A stretch of 64,000 nt of DNA from Phycomyces blakesleeanus NRRL 1555(-) (Eukaryota; Mucoromycota; Mucoromycetes; Mucorales; Phycomycetaceae). The notes under the pieces were generated by a model. That model did no database searches, was not told the origin of the DNA, and saw only the letters and a program-made list of their open reading frames with translations. Positions 58,802 through 64,000 of this stretch are shown piece after piece. A program made the translations under genes and the position numbers. The stretch spans positions 611,223 to 675,222 of the forward strand of contig NW_017265135.1 in assembly GCF_001638985.1 (NCBI RefSeq), in the 5' to 3' direction. Numbering within the stretch: position 1 is the stretch's first letter; the number at the start of each line of letters is the position of its first letter.

Positions 58802-61800
58802 TCATGATACAACTGATTGATATTTCTCAGTCAGTAAAAGAAGGCACCGGACGTACTCGATGAGTTGGCTATCATTTTCGCCCAAGATAGTCTCGACTGT
58901 CCAAGGTGCCAGCTTTCCAACAGCCAGCTTTCTGTTAAGCTCAAACTCTGCTTTATGGGGAGAATAAAATACCTGTAGAGTTGGTAAGTAAATAAAAATG
59001 ATTTTAATTAGGTATTGGTTAAGAGAGGTGGTGAAAAATAATGAAATATACTTTACCTCCACGTCATACCACATGTCCAGTCCAGTATAGGCGCACATAA
59101 TCTTCTGGGATGTTATTCCCATGGTAGGCTGTGGGGTTCTGGTTAGCCGCTGTGTGCGTGTGATCTCAATAATGAATGGGTAATGGAGTCTGTGTCTGGT
59201 TGTATGTTTGTGAAGGACATCCTGTACTTTTAAGAAGTCCGGTACATCCTCATATGTAAGTGTGTTCGATGTCAGAGTTGCAGCTACCCTTTTGATGAAG
59301 GTTGTATACGGTTTGACATCCGATCGTACAACTTCCTGCGTTTTGAGTGACATCTGGAAGTCAAATATTCTAATAAAATATAGATCAGCAATAGCATTGA
59401 TAATATCTAGTACCATAGCATTTCTTTGTCTCTTTTCTTTTTCTTTTACCTGTCCAATGATATCCAGTTGATTTCTGTCACAGGATTGTTGCGAGTTACA
59501 ACCTTGTCCAGTTGTACGACACCCTGGGTCATATACATAACCACCCGTTTATAAGGCAACATAGGCTGGTTGCGTACATCAGCATGTATTTCAAAATAGG
59601 ACTTTCTTTCAAATGATGGTGGAGGCAATGACAGTATCATTTTGTAAATCTCTTCTGATTTGGTTGTACTTGAGAAATAAAAAGACGCGTTGTTAATTTC
59701 AAGCTCACTTCAACTAAGATACAATCATACCCATTGTTGAATACAGGCGTAGCACCCTTTTCATTCATAACGATATCTTTGATATCCTGGAATTTCCACA
59801 TATTTTTATAGACGTCTTCCCTCAAATTACCCCACAGAACCTTTCCAAGCCTAATTTTTTTTAAAAAAAAACACGCGCATTAAATTAAATCACCTTGGCT
59901 ATCTATATGCATATATTGATTTGTTCCTTACTTGGCTGACAAGGTGATTTCACCTTTAAATCCCTGGACTCCCCTCAAACTACCAATAGATGTAGTCAGT
60001 ATCACCCGATTATTCCTCGAGTAGAATAAAATATACTTACCCTTCAGCTAAAGCATTTCTCATATTGTTCTGGTTGTACTCCTTGACCCTAATTAGCTCA
60101 AAATGTTAGCTAACATGTATGTGATTCTCCCTTAACGAACCGAAAAATAAAAGGGAATATGGATACTTGCTTCTCTAATAAGCTTGTCTCAGGTGCTGGT
60201 GTATTTCTGTTTGACTTTTGGGGTGTTATGCGAATAACACGTCTGGGAGCAGTATTATTTTTTGGAGCAACAGTCGGCTTTGGTGCTGTGGAAGCTAAGG
60301 ATGGGAATTCATCCTGTGGTGTGCTTTTTTGCTGTCCTGGCGAGCTAGTGCTTATGAAAGAAGGACCGCTGCTAAAGGCATTATTGTTGGAAGCAGCAGA
60401 CCAGTTGTTGACAAATGCTCTGTTTTCTCCCCACAGTGGTGTCTCATCTTCTCGCATTGCACCTCTGGGGTTGGGGGTTGTAACAGAAGATACGATTGGC
60501 TTGGTTGGTCTTTTTTGGATAGGTTGACGAGACTTTTGGAATTGTTGTTGCTGTTGTTGCTGCTGAGCTACCATTTGCATGGTTCTATTTAATTGTTCTT
60601 GAGCATATGCGTTTCCATTTGGTTGTCCATTCCATGACGACGACGATGACAGTGAGATTGCTTCTTTTTGTGGTGGAGGTGCTGAAGCTGAGGCTGGGAC
60701 TGGGGTTTGGGCTGGTGGGCCGGTTATTAGATCCTTTGGCTTTTTATAATCACCCGTTTTTGGATCCTTAAATACTGGCAAAAGAACATGGAGTGATCGG
60801 GGCATATCCTCGTTTAGATAGACCAGAGACTTGTGAGCATATTGCTCCAATCGGCAGAAATAGAGTTCATAGAACCCTGACTCTTCGGGATAATGCACAC
60901 AGGGTACAACAGTTGTACCCTTGCGACGTCTTTTCTGCACTAGATGTCAATACTTTGCTTTTCTTTTTCTTCTCCCTTTACACAATTACTTACATAAAGT
61001 GTCTGTAGATTCTTGAAACGCTCCAGGGCATCTTTCACATCGTCTTCATCTGTTCCAGTTATTCTCACCTCCTGAAAACTTGTTAGATATTTCATTTATC
61101 CATCTCTCCTTATTTGATTATTATTTTTACACACCCTGCCAACCAGGCAACATTCGGTATTGGTATCCTGTCCAACGACTTTGAGGTAATCAGCAGGTTG
61201 AAGATTTCCTATTGGTGGTCCAATAAGGACATCTTGAGGGTTTGCTACGTTCTTGGCAATTAAAAAGGTCTCGGTGAACTCGGGTTTCTGGTTGAAATAT
61301 TCGTCATCTGAATCATCGGTATCTCCTTTATAATATGGGGCCACATTTCTGCGCCCAGATGATGCTGGGACAATTACGGCATCAAAAGGTCTTCCGCCAG
61401 GTGAGGTCGGAGAGCCTTCCTCAATAAGCTGAGCATGAGGACTGGCGGGTGTACGCGATATGGGCTGGTTATTTTCCGATGGATAATCGACAGGTTGGCA
61501 AACATGGTTCAAATTGTCTTTGTAGGTGCCTTTGAGTTTGGCATCATCAATATCACGATTCTTAAAACACATTTTTTTTTAAAAAAAGAGCATTGTTGAG
61601 CCACACGGGTCAAGTTGATTAAAGATACACATTGTGTATTTAGATACATCTGTTTATCTATTCAAACTAGCTGCTTACGAGTTCAGGAAGTAAAGCCTGG
61701 ATTATGCGACTTTCACTGTGGATGGACATATTCTTCTGTTAGAGAAAGTATGATATTGATAAATTTTATAACTTACGTGTCTTCGCAGGCGTCCTGAGAT

Positions 61801-62150
61801 CTACCTTCGATATCAAAGTACTATTGAAAGTGGTCAGTAGGTATTTATACATGCACACAAAGTGATTCAGATGTCATTGTTTTTTGGTGATTATCTACCT
61901 GGTCTTCGAAATTGAATGAGATCTGGGTTTTGTTTCTGTTCGCGAGCTCTCTGTTGTGAATGTAGTCAGTGGTCAATATGCAGCTGTTGTCGTTGTCGTA
62001 TAGCAATGCTTACCTTAGAGATCTCTCGAGTTGTGAATATAAATCTCTACTAATGAACTTCACAGGGTATACTTTTGTGTTTGCTTTTCGATTTGGATTA
62101 GTCGGGATGAATTCTGGATTGATGAATAGGGTACACTTACGCAATACCAT
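58802..62150 (-). CDS. KH-like protein of unknown function, 13 exons
   Basis: 829 residues. Exons: 62150-62014, 61950-61899, 61820-61777, 61715-61679, 61560-61135, 61071-60994, 60934-60167, 60081-60041, 60015-59932, 59850-59731, 59668-59450, 59369-59057, 58972-58802. Starts MVLRKCTLFINPEFIPTNPN. Residues about 233-258 (EVRITGTDEDDVKDALERF) have the spacing of a KH-type RNA-binding fold and are followed by KRRRKG. The middle (about 310-480) is Pro/Ser/Gln-rich with a Q-run. The conserved-looking C-terminal half (about 515-829) contains LTTSIGSLRGVQGFKGEIT, TEINWISLDR and LAVGKLAPWTVETILGEND. It recalls an uncharacterised fungal domain (DUF7905 type), not confirmed. Four exons are 52 bp or shorter, so some junctions (especially 61679-61820 and 60041-60081) are less certain. 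Confidence 0.75.
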
Positions 62151-63658
62151 ATTTGAAAGATAGAAAGTGGCTTCTTTTGGAATTCTTTTTTTATATATTT
62201 TTACTTTTATTTTAGTTTTAAGATTGTTGCTCTTTAGTTCTTTCTCTATATGTCTTTTTTTTTTCTTTTTTCTTTTTTACTACTTTGTTCAAATCTTCTA
62301 ATCTAAAAAGGACTTCAAAGTCACGAGAAATTGAGTACCCACGTTTCGCGCTTTGGAAATTTATTGTCTTCAAAGTTCTGCTGAACCCCTCTACAGACGC
62401 TTATTTTATATATAGATAGATAGATTATGATTATGAGACCATCAAAGTATAAATCTATAGGTTGTTCCTAGGTATACAAAGAAATATACATATGCATATA
62501 TTATATTATATTATATTATTTTTTAATATCTGAATAACAATATAATAGATATAAGAGCTATAAAAACCAACTGCCATTAAAGAGTAAGAAGCTTAATTTT
62601 CTCACAAGCATTTTGTTTTTTGCTCTTGTGAGTGCTTAATAATTGACTGATCTATAAAGTATATAGTAATCAGATTGCCAAGTTTTCAGCTACATCTTTT
62701 AAAAGTCCAAGCAAAAGAATGCCTCCTCTATAACCCTTGTCCCATATGGCCTCACTCAAACACCAAATTTTATGTCACGGATATTCAATATAAATATTAC
62801 AATCAAAATTGTTTAGAGAAAATGGGCTTTGTTACCCTTTGGACATTGTTTGTTTGTATGTATGTCTGTATTTCTTTTGGGATAATGTACCTTGGTTGCT
62901 TGTATTGAACTTTTAACAAATTCTTACCCCAGTATGAAACATAAAGATTCCGCTATTGTTGATAAAATTAACCCATGTTATTCTCTTTATTATTTTCAAA
63001 GGTTGAAAGTCATATAAAGACCAATTGAAAAATATTCCGGGAGATCGTCATATGAAACAAAGACTGGCAACAAGTCAAAAGAATTTTTTTTTAAAAAAAA
63101 TATATAATATTCCAACCTTGGGTATCGCCAAGGTGATCCTCAAGAGACTTTTCTTTTTCCTATTTCTTTGATAAGCCCATTTGTTATATGAATGATGCAG
63201 TGAATCTTTTTATTGTTATTACTCCTGTAGTGTGTATGGGTGAGTGTTTTTCGGGGGAAGAGGAAGACAAAGGATATTTTGCATTAATTACAAAAAAAAA
63301 AGAACGAAGAAACATGGTGGGACAAAGAATAGACTAATGAAAGAAGATGCGTTTTACTTTTGAACTACGATGATAGCTAAAAAGCAAAAATGTGCAAAGA
63401 ATTTGAAATTGAAACATCCCTTAGACCCTCAGAAAAGCTCACCAAAATACCCCCCCCCCCCCCCTTGACTTTCTTTTTACTGTGGTGTAATAATCACACG
63501 CTTGTACAATATTCTAACCAATTCATTGGTTTTAAACTTCCAACTAAAAAATACATACATATATGAAAGAAAGACTTTGTATGTTCAACTATTACGTCAA
63601 TTTCTTCTTTCACTTTATCTTTTTTTTTCTTATATATTTACTTTTCTTTTAACGCGTC
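62151..63658. other. Intergenic, divergent promoters
   Basis: 1.5 kb AT-rich. Holds a TTATA run (62498-62520), a T/A palindrome (about 63084-63099), the second copy of the upstream-type repeat, and a run of 15 cytosines at 63450-63464. A 77-codon frame at 62675 shows no motif. Confidence 0.55.
63335..63480 (+). repeat. Dispersed upstream-type repeat, copy 2
   Basis: Diverged counterpart of 39950-40150, ending in the 15-base cytosine run. It lies about 180 bp before the start of the next gene. Confidence 0.55.
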
Positions 63659-64000
63659 ATGTCGCTACCTTTACTTGTTGTTGGTGGAAGTGGCCTAGTT
63701 GGTAGTTCGATTATTCGTCAGAGTAGACAGGACCACAAATACCATATCCTGGCATTATCACGCTCAGCGTCTGCTTCAAACGACAGTGACAATGTTCACT
63801 ATGTCCAAGGCAACGCACTTGAGCCCTCTACTCTTTCTGGGCCACTCAAGAACAACCCTGATGTAGTCTGTGCAGTTGGTATCATCAGGGAAGATCCCAA
63901 GCGTGGAAATGACGGGACATTTGAACGAGTCAATCGCGACTCGGCAATCACTGTTGCCAAAGCCATGGCAGAGCGCTATGACGGCAAGACCAGAAAGTGC
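63659..64000 (+). CDS. NAD(P)-binding Rossmann-fold protein, atypical SDR (5' part)
   Basis: The first 114 residues are present; the gene continues past the window with no intron so far. It starts MSLPLLVVGGSGLVGSSIIR: an N-terminal beta strand with the GxxGxxG dinucleotide-binding loop, as in atypical short-chain dehydrogenases (NAD-dependent epimerase/dehydratase type). HYVQGNALEPSTL and the later FERVNRDSAITVAKAM also match that fold (the VN...A helix). Coq11/NDUFA9-like mitochondrial proteins are candidates, but the catalytic region is outside the window, so the substrate cannot be named. The ATG is the first in frame after the CT-rich leader. Confidence 0.8.
   Translation, partial: MSLPLLVVGGSGLVGSSIIRQSRQDHKYHILALSRSASASNDSDNVHYVQGNALEPSTLSGPLKNNPDVVCAVGIIREDPKRGNDGTFERVNRDSAITVAKAMAERYDGKTRKC

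Noticed and set aside
61573..61580. 61572 as the start of the KH-like gene
   Set aside because: Four further upstream exons join in frame with proper splice sites, and the Met at 61572 lies at the end of an intron next to a T/A palindrome.

Overview
The window is AT-rich nuclear DNA from a filamentous fungus, most likely an early-diverging Mucoromycota species of the Mucorales type. Evidence: genes are cut by many short GT-AG introns (I could place 71 introns in 12 genes), intergenic spacers are long and full of simple repeats, and there is a GPI-anchored CotH-type spore-coat protein, a family expanded in Mucorales. A Cdc10-type septin, Boi, End3, Siz/PIAS and twin-CX9C Coa4 homologues agree with a fungus. 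The species cannot be fixed from the sequence; Phycomyces or a relative is a guess.

Layout, left to right: Cdc10-type septin (-, cut by the window edge), small secreted thaumatin-like protein (-), Boi-type SH3-SAM-PH-CH polarity scaffold (+), ribosomal protein eL38 (+), Rab11/Ypt3 GTPase (+), a tandem array of three intronless F-box/leucine-rich paralogues (+, 18.5-26.0 kb), a repeat-rich stretch with decayed sequence (26-30 kb), NECAP endocytic adaptor (+), CotH (-), heterotrimeric G-protein beta subunit (-), a gene fragment cut off by a 742-bp terminal-inverted-repeat element, Siz/PIAS SUMO ligase (+), End3 (-), a second repeat-rich stretch (47-49 kb), a small membrane ORF (+), RasGEF (+), Coa4 (-), CPSF100/Cft2 (+), a decayed Tc1-like transposon with its TA target duplication, a 13-exon KH-like protein of unknown function (-), and the 5' end of a Rossmann-fold dehydrogenase-like gene (+, runs off the window).

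The genes do not form an operon or an obvious cluster. Several do belong to one cell-biological theme: polarised growth and membrane traffic (septin, Boi, Rab11, NECAP, End3, RasGEF, G-beta). Whether that is more than chance cannot be judged from one window. Exon boundaries were assigned by hand from splice consensus and reading-frame continuity; every complete spliced model sums to a whole number of codons with one terminal stop.

Most notable for follow-up: the transposon-truncated gene at 40.3-41.3 kb, the inverted pair of ~510-bp dispersed repeats at 26.1 and 47.9 kb, the F-box array, the delimited Tc1 relic, the unassigned 829-residue KH-like protein, and a recurrent T-tract/A-tract palindrome.
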